From assembly GCA_015075745.1 (NCBI GenBank), contig JABTTW010000003.1:235594-299593 (forward strand): DNA of 64,000 bases, given 5' to 3'. This document shows, one piece after another, positions 54,792-63,306 of the stretch; the first letter of the stretch is position 1, and each line of letters opens with the position of its first letter. The stretch comes from Planctomycetia bacterium (lineage in GTDB: Bacteria; Planctomycetota; Phycisphaerae; UBA1845; UTPLA1). The notes below the pieces were generated by a model that made no database searches, had not been told where the DNA came from, and was given only the letters and a program-made list of their open reading frames with translations. The position numbers were made by a program, and so were the translations under genes.

Positions 54792-55556
54792 TTAGAAAAG
54801 CACCGCCTGTGCGCTGTGCTGCGGCTCGACGTGGTTGGCTCCGCCGTCGGCCACCAGATTACTCGCCCGGTGCAGCGATTCGAACGTCCCCGCGTCCGTC
54901 CACCAGCCTTCAAGGATCTCGTGTTCGAGTGTTCCCTGGTCGAGGTAGAAGTTGTTGACGTCCGTGATTTCCAGTTCGCCCCGAGCCGAGGGTTCCAGTC
55001 GCGAGATAAAGTCGAACACCTGCTCGTCATACATATAGATGCCGGTCACCGCCATCCTGCTCGGCGCGCTTGTGGGCTTCTCGATGATCCGCACAATACG
55101 TCCGCCTTTGTCAAACGCCGCCACGCCGAATCGCTCCGGATCGGCCACTTCCTTAAGGTAGACTCTCGCTCCCCGCCTTTGCGATGCAAAGTTCTCCACG
55201 CCCGTCCGAATGCTTTTTTCAATGATGTTGTCGCCCAGCACGACCACGATCCTGTCTCCCCGTGCGAAGTCCTCCGCCAGGCTCAGCGCGTCGGCGATCC
55301 CGCCTTCGCCCTGCTGATATGTGTAGTGCAGTTCGCGGAGTCCCAGCTCCTTCCCGTTGCCGAGCAGTTGCAGAAAATCACCGGCATGATTGCCCCCCGT
55401 CACCAGCAGCACCTCGCTGATCCCCGCGTTGATCAGGCATTGCAGCGGATAGAAGATCATCGGCCGGTCGTACACCGGCATCAGGTGCTTGTTCGTCACC
55501 TTCGTCAGCGGCATCAGGCGCGAGCCGAGCCCGCCCGCGAGTATTACACCCTTCAT
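54792..55556 (-). CDS. rfbA: Glucose-1-phosphate thymidylyltransferase-like sugar nucleotidyltransferase
   Basis: 254 residues. The pyrophosphorylase loop is GVILAGGLGSRLMPLTKVTN; PVYDRPMIFYPLQCLINAGI, YTYQQGEGGIADALSLAEDF, VVLGDNIIEKS, VAAFDKGGRIVRIIEKPTSA, VTGIYMYDEQVFDF and GWWTDAGTFESLHRAS are RmlA-type blocks. It is shorter than classical RmlA (~290), lacking the C-terminal helices of the allosteric site, as in the short class. It makes dTDP-glucose from glucose-1-P and dTTP. Its usual partner rfbB is destroyed directly downstream, so dTDP-4-keto sugars must be made elsewhere or not at all. Confidence 0.92.
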   Translation of the reverse strand: MKGVILAGGLGSRLMPLTKVTNKHLMPVYDRPMIFYPLQCLINAGISEVLLVTGGNHAGDFLQLLGNGKELGLRELHYTYQQGEGGIADALSLAEDFARGDRIVVVLGDNIIEKSIRTGVENFASQRRGARVYLKEVADPERFGVAAFDKGGRIVRIIEKPTSAPSRMAVTGIYMYDEQVFDFISRLEPSARGELEITDVNNFYLDQGTLEHEILEGWWTDAGTFESLHRASNLVADGGANHVEPQHSAQAVLF

Positions 55557-55649
55557 TGTGATTTACCTTCCTCTCCTTGGTTGCCAATGAGTACCAGGCA
55601 CACGCACAACGATCATCTTCCACGACGGACAGAGACCCTTCGACCTGCG

Positions 55650-57614
55650 TCATCGGCTCGCCGACTGCGCCGCGTTGCCGACGGCGTCCGGCTTGGACCA
55701 CCACGCCGCTTCCCGCGCGGCCTCGAGGTCGCCGCTTAGACGCGTGCCGTCCGTCCCCCCCGCCTCAACACCGTACGTCTCGCCGACCATCTCACAGATT
55801 GAATCCCACTCTTCGGCGTTCGCCGTTTGTGGAACTGCGCCAAGGTCCGCCCCGGTTACCGGCGTGGGCAATCGTTTCGTTTTCGGTCTGATCAACCAGG
55901 TCACCGGCATCCCGAATCGCCCGCTCAGCGTCAACAGCGTCGACAACAGAATCTTGACATCCAGAAGAACCGACCAGTTTTCCACGTACAGCATGTCGTA
56001 GTGAATCCACTGGTGAAAATCACCCGCCGAGCGATCGTGCCGGCACACCTGCCAGAGCCCCGTGATGCCCGGCCGCACCGAAAGTCGCGCCCGGCGCCAT
56101 GGCACGCAGATCTGGTTCTCCCGAAATGGCGATGGCCGCGGCCCCACCAGACTCATCTCACCGCGCATCACGTTGATCAACTGTGGAAGTTCGTCAATGT
56201 TCGTCACCCGGAGGACTCTGCCCAGCCACGTGATCCGCGGATCCTTGCTGATCTTGAACTGAGGTCCGTCCACTTCGCTCTGCTGATACAGCTTTCGCTG
56301 CTTGGCATGCGCGTCCTCGCACATTGTGCGAAACTTCAGACAGCGAAATTCTTTGCCGCCCTTGCCTTCCCGCATGTGCCCGAAGAGCACCGGCCCGCGC
56401 GAGGTCAGCTTCACCAGAGCCGCCACCACCGCGAAGACCGGCGACAGCATCACCAGGCCAATCGCAGCCGTCGCGATGTCCATCCCGCTCTTCAGCCGCG
56501 CTTCGATCTGTCTGGCGCGCGGTTTGCCCTTATCGTGCAATCGGCTCCCGGCGCCATTCCCTCGAGCGTCTCGATGTTTGGCGCGTTGGTCGGCATCCGT
56601 TGTTGGTCTCGCCGTCGGCTGGCGTTGGCAGTTCTCCTCCGCCTCGCCGGCGATAATCCGATCGCAGACGATTTCCCCATCGCCGATCCTCGCGAAGTCG
56701 TCGAGGATCGCCCCCGCAACCAGCGCCCCCTCGCCGATGCGCGATTCTTTGCCGATCACGACCGGCCCCACGATCACAGCGCGGGCTCCAATCGTGGTCC
56801 CGTCCCCGATCACCGCCGGCCCGTAGATCCGCGCCGTCTCATCGATCTGCACACCGTCACCGCAGTGAATGTCATCTTTGCGCTGGGTCTCGGCATCCTT
56901 CTGGCTCGCCCCCTCTCGCGACCCTTCCAGCAGCAGATTGTTCAGGAGCAGCATCTGCTCAGTCTCGCGCAGGTCGAGCGTACCGCCACCGACCGTGATG
57001 TCGTTGTTGGGAATCCCATGCATCGCCAGTTCACCCCGCAGATGACGGGGAACCACACCGAATGAGCCGTTCAGGATCCGCAGCGATGAAACCGGCACGT
57101 AGGATGCGAACACCCCGCAGGCCTGAACGTTGGTGATTCCTCCGTAGTACCGCTGGATCGTGCGAACCCGTTGTCGGTCATCAAAGATGACATGCTCCTC
57201 GGCATGACCGGCATCCGTGGCCAGCGCGATGATGTGCGTCGCCAGCCTTGCCTTCCTCACCGTCTCCGGCAAGCCCGCTGCTCGAATCCCCTGAATTGGA
57301 ATGTCCGCCGGATCGACGAACAGCACCCAGTCCGACGGCTCCAGGTCAAAAAGCATCTCGTGCAGGCTCGCCAACTCCAGCACGCGGGCCCCAGGGCACC
57401 GATGTTGGACATCCGCCGCGTAGCCGTGTTCCGCCTGGAATGTCGGCGCGATCGTCACAGCACACTCACCGAGTTCTTGCGCCAGTTCGTCGACGAGATA
57501 ATCCAAGAGACTCGTTCTTCCCAGCGGCAGCGTCAACAGCGATCGACCGCTCCGCGCCAAGAAACTCGGCCGGTGATCGACGATGACAATGACATGGTCG
57601 GATGCGTGGTCCAT
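55650..57614 (-). CDS. Fusion: degenerate nucleotidyltransferase + left-handed beta-helix + bacterial sugar transferase (initiating phosphoglycosyltransferase)
   Basis: 654 residues from ATG at 57614. Residues 1-230 have a sugar-nucleotidyltransferase layout (LPLGRTSLLDYLVDELAQEL, PSDWVLFVDPADIPIQG) but the G-x-G-T-R-L loop is replaced by VDHRPSFLARSG. Residues ~250-322 are hexapeptide repeats (RIYGPAVIGDGTTIGARAVI, VGPVVIGKESRIGEGALVAG). A membrane helix (378-403, IATAAIGLVMLSPVFAVVAA) leads into a WcaJ/PglC-type sugar transferase: KFRTM (427), NIDELPQL (473), SLVGPRP (489) and PGITGLWQV (515). It would put the first sugar-phosphate on undecaprenyl phosphate. The four-helix N-domain common in large WcaJ proteins is absent. 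Confidence 0.87.
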   Translation of the reverse strand: MDHASDHVIVIVDHRPSFLARSGRSLLTLPLGRTSLLDYLVDELAQELGECAVTIAPTFQAEHGYAADVQHRCPGARVLELASLHEMLFDLEPSDWVLFVDPADIPIQGIRAAGLPETVRKARLATHIIALATDAGHAEEHVIFDDRQRVRTIQRYYGGITNVQACGVFASYVPVSSLRILNGSFGVVPRHLRGELAMHGIPNNDITVGGGTLDLRETEQMLLLNNLLLEGSREGASQKDAETQRKDDIHCGDGVQIDETARIYGPAVIGDGTTIGARAVIVGPVVIGKESRIGEGALVAGAILDDFARIGDGEIVCDRIIAGEAEENCQRQPTARPTTDADQRAKHRDARGNGAGSRLHDKGKPRARQIEARLKSGMDIATAAIGLVMLSPVFAVVAALVKLTSRGPVLFGHMREGKGGKEFRCLKFRTMCEDAHAKQRKLYQQSEVDGPQFKISKDPRITWLGRVLRVTNIDELPQLINVMRGEMSLVGPRPSPFRENQICVPWRRARLSVRPGITGLWQVCRHDRSAGDFHQWIHYDMLYVENWSVLLDVKILLSTLLTLSGRFGMPVTWLIRPKTKRLPTPVTGADLGAVPQTANAEEWDSICEMVGETYGVEAGGTDGTRLSGDLEAAREAAWWSKPDAVGNAAQSASR

Positions 57615-57745
57615 TTTTTCTTGTCCCCTCGTTACGAGCTCCGCGAATGCGGCCCCTTTGCTTGCGGGAAGCCCCTGCTCTCGTCGACAACTGCATCGCC
57701 GCCGTTCCGCTGGCGGCGCGCGAACTGTCAACTGCCGTCGACCGG

Positions 57746-60016
57746 CTATTTCGCCAAAGCTGCCTCTTTCTCGCTGTATGCGCTGTAATCACTCCGATTG
57801 CCGGAGCTCACGAATACGATGCCCGTCAGCCTGCCGCCCACGGCCGCGATCTGTGCCAGCGCCTTGCTCACGATCGTTCGATCGCAGTGTCCCTCGCGGA
57901 TCAACACGATCGACCCATCCACCTGCTGCGCCAGCATCGACCCGTCGGCAATCGGCAGGATGGGGCTGCTGTCCAACAGGATCAGGTCATACGCATTTCG
58001 CCACTCCTCCAGGCGCCCGCCGAGAACCCCATTGGCCAAGAGCTCCGATGCCTGAGAATCCTTCCCTCTGCCCGCGGTAATGAGATGCAGCCCCGACTTC
58101 GTCTTGAAGCGGACCTGATCGTGCATCAGGCTCGTGTCCTTCAGCATGTCCGCGAGGCCGATCGCCTCCCCCTGGTTCATTCGGCGCGAGAGCGAGGCCC
58201 GTCGCATGTCCGCGTCCACGACCAGTACCCGTTTGCCGCACGATGCAAAGCTCTTCGCCAGCATCAGCGTGAAAGTCGTCTTGCCCGTGCCGGACCCCGC
58301 ACTGGTGATCTGCAGCGTCCGGCCCGTCGCCGTTCCCAACATCGGCATCAGCGATGTCCGGATCGAACGAACAGATTCCATCCGATTGCCGATCGCCGCC
58401 GGATTCGATTTCAGTTCCTCATCGCCGATCAGCAACATATGTCCCAGCACCGGGCTGGGGCCGAGATCGACTTCGGTCAGTTCATACACTTTTGGTGAAA
58501 GTCGGTATCGAAGGAACCCGGCCCCCGCGCCCGCGGCGATCGCCCCGAATAGACCCGCCAGCGCCATCTTCGGCCGCTTGTCCGTATCCGGCTCATCAGG
58601 TTCAAACGCCTCGCCGATGCGGCGAATGTGCGCCGGCGCCTTGCGCAACTGCTCGATTTCGAAGATCCGCTGCTCGATCCGCGCCAGCACCTCACGCCGA
58701 TCCTTCACCAGCCCCCGGGCCTTGCTGAAATCCTGGTAGAGCCGCCAGGTAGCGTTGAAAGAATCCGACTTCGATTGAATCTCCCGTGCCGTCGCCGCTC
58801 GCCGCGCCTGCAGTTCGCTCAACCGCTGGCTCAGGAACAGAGGGTCCCGCGGCGACAGCGGCGACGAGAGGGCCGCGGCGTGCACGGGTTCACGATCTGG
58901 GGCCGCCCCCGCCTCGAGCTGCTTTTCTCGCTCGGTTCGTTGCTTCTCGAGTCTTTCAATCTGCCGGTGGATGCTGGTCACCAGCCGGTGTCGCTCGCCG
59001 AACTGCGATTTCTTGTCCGCCAATTCCGCCTGTGCCGCCCTGATTTCATCGCTGATCTTGCGCCATTTGCCGTCGATCTCAAAGTTGGAGCCGGCCGCCG
59101 CGGAGCCCTCCCCGTCATTCTTGCCGCCGCTCACGTCCTTCAGATCCTTCTCCACGATCTGGATCTCAAGGTCCAGCGAATTGAGCGATGTCTTCAGTAC
59201 TTCCAATGTCTGCTTCCGTGCCGAGATCAGCGTTTCCAGGTCGGGCGATTGCAGCTCCGGGTTGTTCTTGAGCGCCGCCTCCTGCGCCTCAAGACCTTCG
59301 AGTTCGCTCTTGGTGTCTCCGCGCATTTTGGTCAGTGATTGCAGCGATTCACTGTCCTGCTGGTATCGTGTCTCCGTCACATATTTCGTGTACTCGTCCG
59401 CCACCGCCTCCACCAGTTTCTTTGCCTCTCCTCGAAAGGCACATTCGTGCGCAATCTGCAGGATTTGTTTGTACTTCGGAACGTCGACGGTCAGCTCTGC
59501 CCGCAGCCGATCCAGCGGCGGCGACTTCGACTGGAATCGCGCCAATGGTGTCGCCGGGACTCCCTGATACCAGTTTGTTTTCTTGATCTCGCTGCGATCC
59601 AGTACGCGGTTGAGTACCGCGTTGCTCGTGGCGAAGTCCGCCTGCGTTGCGAGGTACTGCTGGTAGAACGGCAGGGGACCGGTGTCTTCCGTCTCATCCA
59701 GCAGCCGCGGGATGATCGGCTGAACTTCAATCAGGGCCGTCGCCCGATACGCCGGAACCATCAGCGTCCACACCGCCGCCTCCGCCGCGATCAGCGTCAG
59801 GATCGATACATAAATGATCGTCTTCTTGTATCGAAGAATCCCCCGGACGGACAGCGTCCGCCCCCGCGATGCGCTCATCGGCAGCCCGTCGACCCCGCCT
59901 GCTGAGTAGAGGTCAAGTGACGGGTGGGCGTCACCGCCCATGGTCGCCCGGTTGATGATCGCCGCGTTTCGACCGTGATCCATGCCTGACTCGAACTGCG
60001 AAATTCGTTCGCTCAT
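57746..60016 (-). CDS. Wzc-like polysaccharide copolymerase with C-terminal BY-kinase domain
   Basis: 756 residues. First helix KTIIYVSILTLIAAEAAVWT (~residue 65-85), a periplasmic part with long coiled-coil stretches (residues ~230-480), second helix ALAGLFGAIAAGAGAGFL, then the kinase domain: Walker A SAGSGTGKTTFT (572-583), Walker A' VLVVDADMRR (597-606), Walker B LILLDSSP (~678-685). The end has two tyrosines (SDYSAYSEKE) rather than a long Tyr cluster. It controls chain length and export of the polysaccharide. The BY-kinase subfamily fits PEP-CTERM exopolysaccharide loci. Gaps: 131 bases before the sugar transferase and 45 after the nucleotidyltransferase-like gene. Confidence 0.92.
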   Translation of the reverse strand: MSERISQFESGMDHGRNAAIINRATMGGDAHPSLDLYSAGGVDGLPMSASRGRTLSVRGILRYKKTIIYVSILTLIAAEAAVWTLMVPAYRATALIEVQPIIPRLLDETEDTGPLPFYQQYLATQADFATSNAVLNRVLDRSEIKKTNWYQGVPATPLARFQSKSPPLDRLRAELTVDVPKYKQILQIAHECAFRGEAKKLVEAVADEYTKYVTETRYQQDSESLQSLTKMRGDTKSELEGLEAQEAALKNNPELQSPDLETLISARKQTLEVLKTSLNSLDLEIQIVEKDLKDVSGGKNDGEGSAAAGSNFEIDGKWRKISDEIRAAQAELADKKSQFGERHRLVTSIHRQIERLEKQRTEREKQLEAGAAPDREPVHAAALSSPLSPRDPLFLSQRLSELQARRAATAREIQSKSDSFNATWRLYQDFSKARGLVKDRREVLARIEQRIFEIEQLRKAPAHIRRIGEAFEPDEPDTDKRPKMALAGLFGAIAAGAGAGFLRYRLSPKVYELTEVDLGPSPVLGHMLLIGDEELKSNPAAIGNRMESVRSIRTSLMPMLGTATGRTLQITSAGSGTGKTTFTLMLAKSFASCGKRVLVVDADMRRASLSRRMNQGEAIGLADMLKDTSLMHDQVRFKTKSGLHLITAGRGKDSQASELLANGVLGGRLEEWRNAYDLILLDSSPILPIADGSMLAQQVDGSIVLIREGHCDRTIVSKALAQIAAVGGRLTGIVFVSSGNRSDYSAYSEKEAALAK

Positions 60017-60061
60017 CGGTTCCTGTTGCGCCGTATCGTCGTCACGGCGCTTGCGAATGCC

Positions 60062-61069
60062 CTAATTCAAGCGCCTCGATCGAAACTCCCCAAACTCAGT
60101 GAAGACCCCCCCGTCCACCCGCGTCTTCGGCATCACATCGCTCCGATCCCAGAGCACGCTGCGCCGGACCACACTCCCGGCCGCAATGCGGCAATCCCGC
60201 CCGATCACCGTCGGACCAATAATGATCGCGCCGTCTTCGACCTTCGTGCCCCGACCGATCAGACAGGGACCTTCAATCCGGGCCCCCGTGGCCACCTGCG
60301 CCGTCGATTCAATCAGGGTGTCACCCTGCCATGCCGAGCGCCCGTTGGCGCTTCGATTCGCCCGCATCCGCGCCAGCGTCCACAGATTCAGCTCGATATA
60401 CGAGCCAATGTCCTGGCACCGTGGCCCCTGATACGGTGTCTGCACCGTCGCCACGTGCATGTTCTGTTTGTACAAACGCGGTATCAGGCCTTCCTTCAAG
60501 TCTTCATACCCGTTCCGCGAACTGCACAGCATCGCGCGGCGGCCAAACACGTAGACCCCGCTGGGTCGCTGAGCCGACACACCCGGCCGTGTCCCCGCGA
60601 CGGGCCCGACGGCTATCGTGCCCTCCGCCGATTCCTGCTGGTGTCGCGCAAGGAGCCCCTTCAATGCCACACTCGGGATCATGTTCGCTTCGACGACCAC
60701 ATAATGCCCCGCGGGAAATGGTTGCGCCGCATCCCGCGCACATCCCGCGGGACCTCGCGGCATCCGGTCTTCGTGGTAATAGAGGTCCATATCGATGAAC
60801 CGGCCATCGCCCAGTAGCCCTCGCAGGGCCTGACCCCCGCGATTAACACAGATAATCGCAGTTCGAATCCCTGCCGCCCGAAGCCAATGAAGGATGTGCA
60901 GAATCAGCGGCACGTTGACGACGGGCGCGAGCGGGCGTGGCAGGAGCATCTCGAATCCGCCATTCTGCCATGTATGCGTCCCCGCCAATATCACGCCGAT
61001 GATCGCATCGTTCGCGGTGTCCTTGGCTGTCTTCGTTGACGTTTGTGCCGTCTGAGTGCCCGTAGACAT
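60062..61069 (-). CDS. Sugar-nucleotidyltransferase-like protein with altered active-site loop and beta-helix tail
   Basis: 335 residues. The fold of mannose-1-P guanylyltransferase/RmlA-like proteins is recognisable: IIGVILAGTHTWQNGGFEML then LPRPLAPVVNVPLILHILHW, HYVVVEANMIPSVALKGLL, GVYVFGRRAML. The signature GGxGTRLxPLT is replaced by GTHTWQNGGFEMLLPRP, so the conserved Arg is missing. The C-terminus has hexapeptide repeats (RIEGPCLIGRGTKVEDGAII, IGPTVIGRDCRIAAGSVVRR). It may be a regulatory or scaffold relative rather than an active enzyme. It lies between the zinc-ribbon membrane protein (3 nt upstream) and the Wzc-like gene. Confidence 0.75.
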   Translation of the reverse strand: MSTGTQTAQTSTKTAKDTANDAIIGVILAGTHTWQNGGFEMLLPRPLAPVVNVPLILHILHWLRAAGIRTAIICVNRGGQALRGLLGDGRFIDMDLYYHEDRMPRGPAGCARDAAQPFPAGHYVVVEANMIPSVALKGLLARHQQESAEGTIAVGPVAGTRPGVSAQRPSGVYVFGRRAMLCSSRNGYEDLKEGLIPRLYKQNMHVATVQTPYQGPRCQDIGSYIELNLWTLARMRANRSANGRSAWQGDTLIESTAQVATGARIEGPCLIGRGTKVEDGAIIIGPTVIGRDCRIAAGSVVRRSVLWDRSDVMPKTRVDGGVFTEFGEFRSRRLN

Positions 61070-61072
61070 GGT

Positions 61073-61693
61073 TTATGCCTCTCGCGTTCCGCGCTTGCCG
61101 GCGGCCCTCGTCCTCTCACCCGTCAGAAACCCGATCCGTAGCCCCAGGCCCACGACGACGAGCAAGCTGACCGCGCCGATTGCTACCATTTGTTTCCAGC
61201 CGAATCCCATTCCCCGGTGCAGCGTGAACATGTCGGCGCTGAGTGCCAGCACCAGCAACATTCCACCCGCCATTGCCACCAGGTCGATCCGCAACACTGC
61301 CCCGAAGAAAATGGCGACCGCTGCCAACACGATGCCCATCTGCTGTACGTAGCCGATCCCCTGATGTGTCCCCTCGAATCCCGGGATGTAATCGCCGAAC
61401 ATCACGACAATCCCGAGTAGGGCCCCCAGCGAGATCAGCAGCAGACCGAGGCCGCCTCTGCTTCGCCCTTGGCGCGCCGAAATCAGGCTTGTCTTCGGGT
61501 CATCGACGCATAACAGGCAAAGATGACTCATCACCGGCTGCCCTTCAAAGTAGCCCGAAAGCACACTGACTCTCGAGGCAGCTATTCCGCAAACTTCGCA
61601 TCGATGGTGCTCGCCGGGCATTCCAACGCCGCCAGAATCTTCCGCCGTTTTGGAACTACCTTCGGCAACTGTTTTTTTAGGCTGCTCGCTCAT
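61073..61693 (-). CDS. Zinc-ribbon membrane protein of unknown function
   Basis: 206 residues. The N-terminal part has two Cys pairs, HHRCEVCGIA and HLCLLCVDD, about 28 residues apart, as in a zinc ribbon. Then four hydrophobic helices: GGLGLLLISLGALLGIVVMF, MGIVLAAVAIFFGAVL, AMAGGMLLVLALSADMF and MVAIGAVSLLVVVGLGLRIG. The tail is basic. Three nucleotides separate it from the nucleotidyltransferase-like gene, so the two are very likely cotranscribed. No named family is recognised; a role in the exopolysaccharide locus is inferred from position only. Confidence 0.65.
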   Translation of the reverse strand: MSEQPKKTVAEGSSKTAEDSGGVGMPGEHHRCEVCGIAASRVSVLSGYFEGQPVMSHLCLLCVDDPKTSLISARQGRSRGGLGLLLISLGALLGIVVMFGDYIPGFEGTHQGIGYVQQMGIVLAAVAIFFGAVLRIDLVAMAGGMLLVLALSADMFTLHRGMGFGWKQMVAIGAVSLLVVVGLGLRIGFLTGERTRAAGKRGTREA

Positions 61694-61874
61694 TGCCCGA
61701 GATACTTGCGATCCGCCTGGCTTTTTTTGTGATATGGCGATCTGCTGTGGTAACCAGGGATGCCTCGACCGTGGCTCTCAGAGTCATCCAAAGGGGTGCT
61801 TCCTCGTGAAGCGCGGACTCCGTCTCCGTCGACTCGCGGTCGATTATTCTTCTAAAATGGCTATTTACTTGTAC

Positions 61875-62519
61875 TTACGACCCGAGAAGCGTCCCACTAG
61901 GGATATCGATCGGCTCAAGCCACGCCGCGTCAATCTCAAGAGTCGCGGACAGACCGAGCGTTGTTACCGAAACGTAGAACTTCCGCTTCCGCCGAGTGCC
62001 GATCACCACACCGCAGATTCCTTTCAGCGGGCCGACCGTCACTCGGCAGTGCGAACCAGTCTTCAGACTGGGGTACAGCGAAACCGCCTCCCCACTGTCC
62101 AAGAGTCTGTGAATCTGCCGTAGTTCGAAGCGAAGCCTGAATTGATCGTGCACCGGAATCGTCGCGGCCACCCGGTTGGTCTTCAGCGCAGCCTCGCGAT
62201 CCGAAGGACTTGCGAAGAGAAAGACGTAGCTGGGGAAGAGCGGCAGCTCGACGGTGACACGCTTGCGGCAGTAGGCTCGGTTCGCCCGAACGAGAGGCAG
62301 GAAGTAGAGAATCCGCTGCCTCTTCAGATCATCTGCAAGCACCTTCTCCTGCCGCGGCTTCGTGTGAACCACCCACCACGAGCGCAAATCAAATTGCGCC
62401 GCGTCGGATAGTGCACCGTCCAAACCCATCGTTTCAGTTAGGGAATTGAGACTCTTGTTTGCTTCACAGTGCGCAATCAAAGGCTCAGTGCCCGATTCAT
62501 GACCCTCTAAATTGTTCAT
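61875..62519 (-). CDS. NusG-paralogue transcription antiterminator (RfaH/LoaP/UpxY-like)
   Basis: About 214 residues from ATG at 62519; a TTG 15 bases upstream is also in frame. The NGN domain is at ~60-160: RSWWVVHTKPRQEKVLADDL, KRQRILYFLPLV, VELPLFPSYVFLFASPSDRE. The KOW domain follows: GSHCRVTVGPLKGICGVVIG and VSVTTLGLSATLEIDAAWLE. As first gene of a >30 kb same-strand polysaccharide locus, it probably rides with RNA polymerase and NusG-competes to allow full-length transcription. About 50 extra residues precede the NGN domain. No ops-like sequence was recognised upstream. Confidence 0.9.
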   Translation of the reverse strand: MNNLEGHESGTEPLIAHCEANKSLNSLTETMGLDGALSDAAQFDLRSWWVVHTKPRQEKVLADDLKRQRILYFLPLVRANRAYCRKRVTVELPLFPSYVFLFASPSDREAALKTNRVAATIPVHDQFRLRFELRQIHRLLDSGEAVSLYPSLKTGSHCRVTVGPLKGICGVVIGTRRKRKFYVSVTTLGLSATLEIDAAWLEPIDIPSGTLLGS

Positions 62520-63015
62520 TGCACCCAGGCCCAATGCTCAGAGATTTGGATTGAGTTCAAGCCCCTCCATGGCTTCCTCACGCTTGTTATTTAACCAAAA
62601 CTGTAGAGTGAACACAAGAACTTTCCGCAAAAAACCTGTCTCTGGCAATGGCTGTCGTCCTGCTTGACATCGTGAAGGATCTCCCAATGAGAACGCAGAA
62701 TGAATCATATATTCTCTTCGAATAAATGGCCCTGGCGCTGCTAAAAAGAGGGTTTTCCGGCCCTTAAGGCGAACAAGAGACTTTTCGTTTTTGCCTGGTC
62801 ACATCGATAACGCCTGCACGCCAAGCCGGCACCGAATACCTATCGATAGTGCTAGGGCGCTATTTATCAGTCAAAACCAGCCAGTGATTATCACTTGAAT
62901 GCCGGCCACGTTGAAGAGTCGTTCGTTCGTCCTGCCCCCCCTCTCTAACGGTTTATACCAGTTGGTGTGTCAAAGCGGTTTTCACATGCGCTTGTACCCA
63001 AAGTTGATCTATTCT
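62520..63015. other. Upstream (leader) region of the exopolysaccharide locus
   Basis: About 500 bases, more AT-rich than surrounding genes, no plausible gene. It contains the 18-bp dyad at 62839-62856. A TTGACA on the minus strand (complement of 62965-62970) has TATAAA only ten bases downstream, too close for a normal promoter. The promoter and any RfaH-type recruitment site should lie here. Confidence 0.5.
62839..62856. promoter_or_regulatory. Candidate operator dyad upstream of the exopolysaccharide locus
   Basis: CCTATCGATAGTGCTAGG contains the perfect palindrome CTATCGATAG. Sixteen of 18 bases match 26126-26143 upstream of the beta-helix surface protein. It lies about 320 bases before the antiterminator start. 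Confidence 0.5.
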
Positions 63016-63035
63016 CAGGGGTTGTTTCAAAACGC

Positions 63036-63306
63036 TCATGGCACACCTAGTTTCCTGGCGAGGATGAGTGCGGCGTAAGTCCGTGGAAGGCTTGAAAATA
63101 GGCGCCGGTTAGCTCGTAGCGCTGTTTGATGCGCCGGAAGCTGCCGAACCAGGCCATGCAGCCTTCGACAACATACTGGAGAACGCCCCGGCCGCTGCCG
63201 TGTTCGCAGCCCGGCCGGGCGAACACGGGAGCGATGCTGCGCCGGTGACGCCAGGGGGCGGCTCGATCTCGTTCCAAAGTTCGTCGGAAACCAAGGTAAA
63301 TGCCAT
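63036..63306 (-). pseudogene. IS5-family transposase relic (internal deletion)
   Basis: Starts MAFTLVSDELWNEIEP at 63306, the usual opening of IS5/ISL2-type transposases, and within about 100 bases passes, across frames, into the C-terminal part: GSFRRIKQRYELTGAYFQAF and, in another frame, ALILARKLGVP with the stop at 63036. GGGGTTGTTTCAAAACG just beyond (63018-63034) looks like the element end. Most of the catalytic core is missing. Confidence 0.72.

Noticed and set aside
55827..57065. A 412-codon plus-strand frame opposite the sugar transferase fusion
   Set aside because: Shadow frame; the minus strand contains all sugar transferase motifs.
62950..62975. Sigma70 promoter on the minus strand before the antiterminator gene (TTGACA with TATAAA)
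   Set aside because: The two boxes are only ten bases apart, far shorter than a working spacer.
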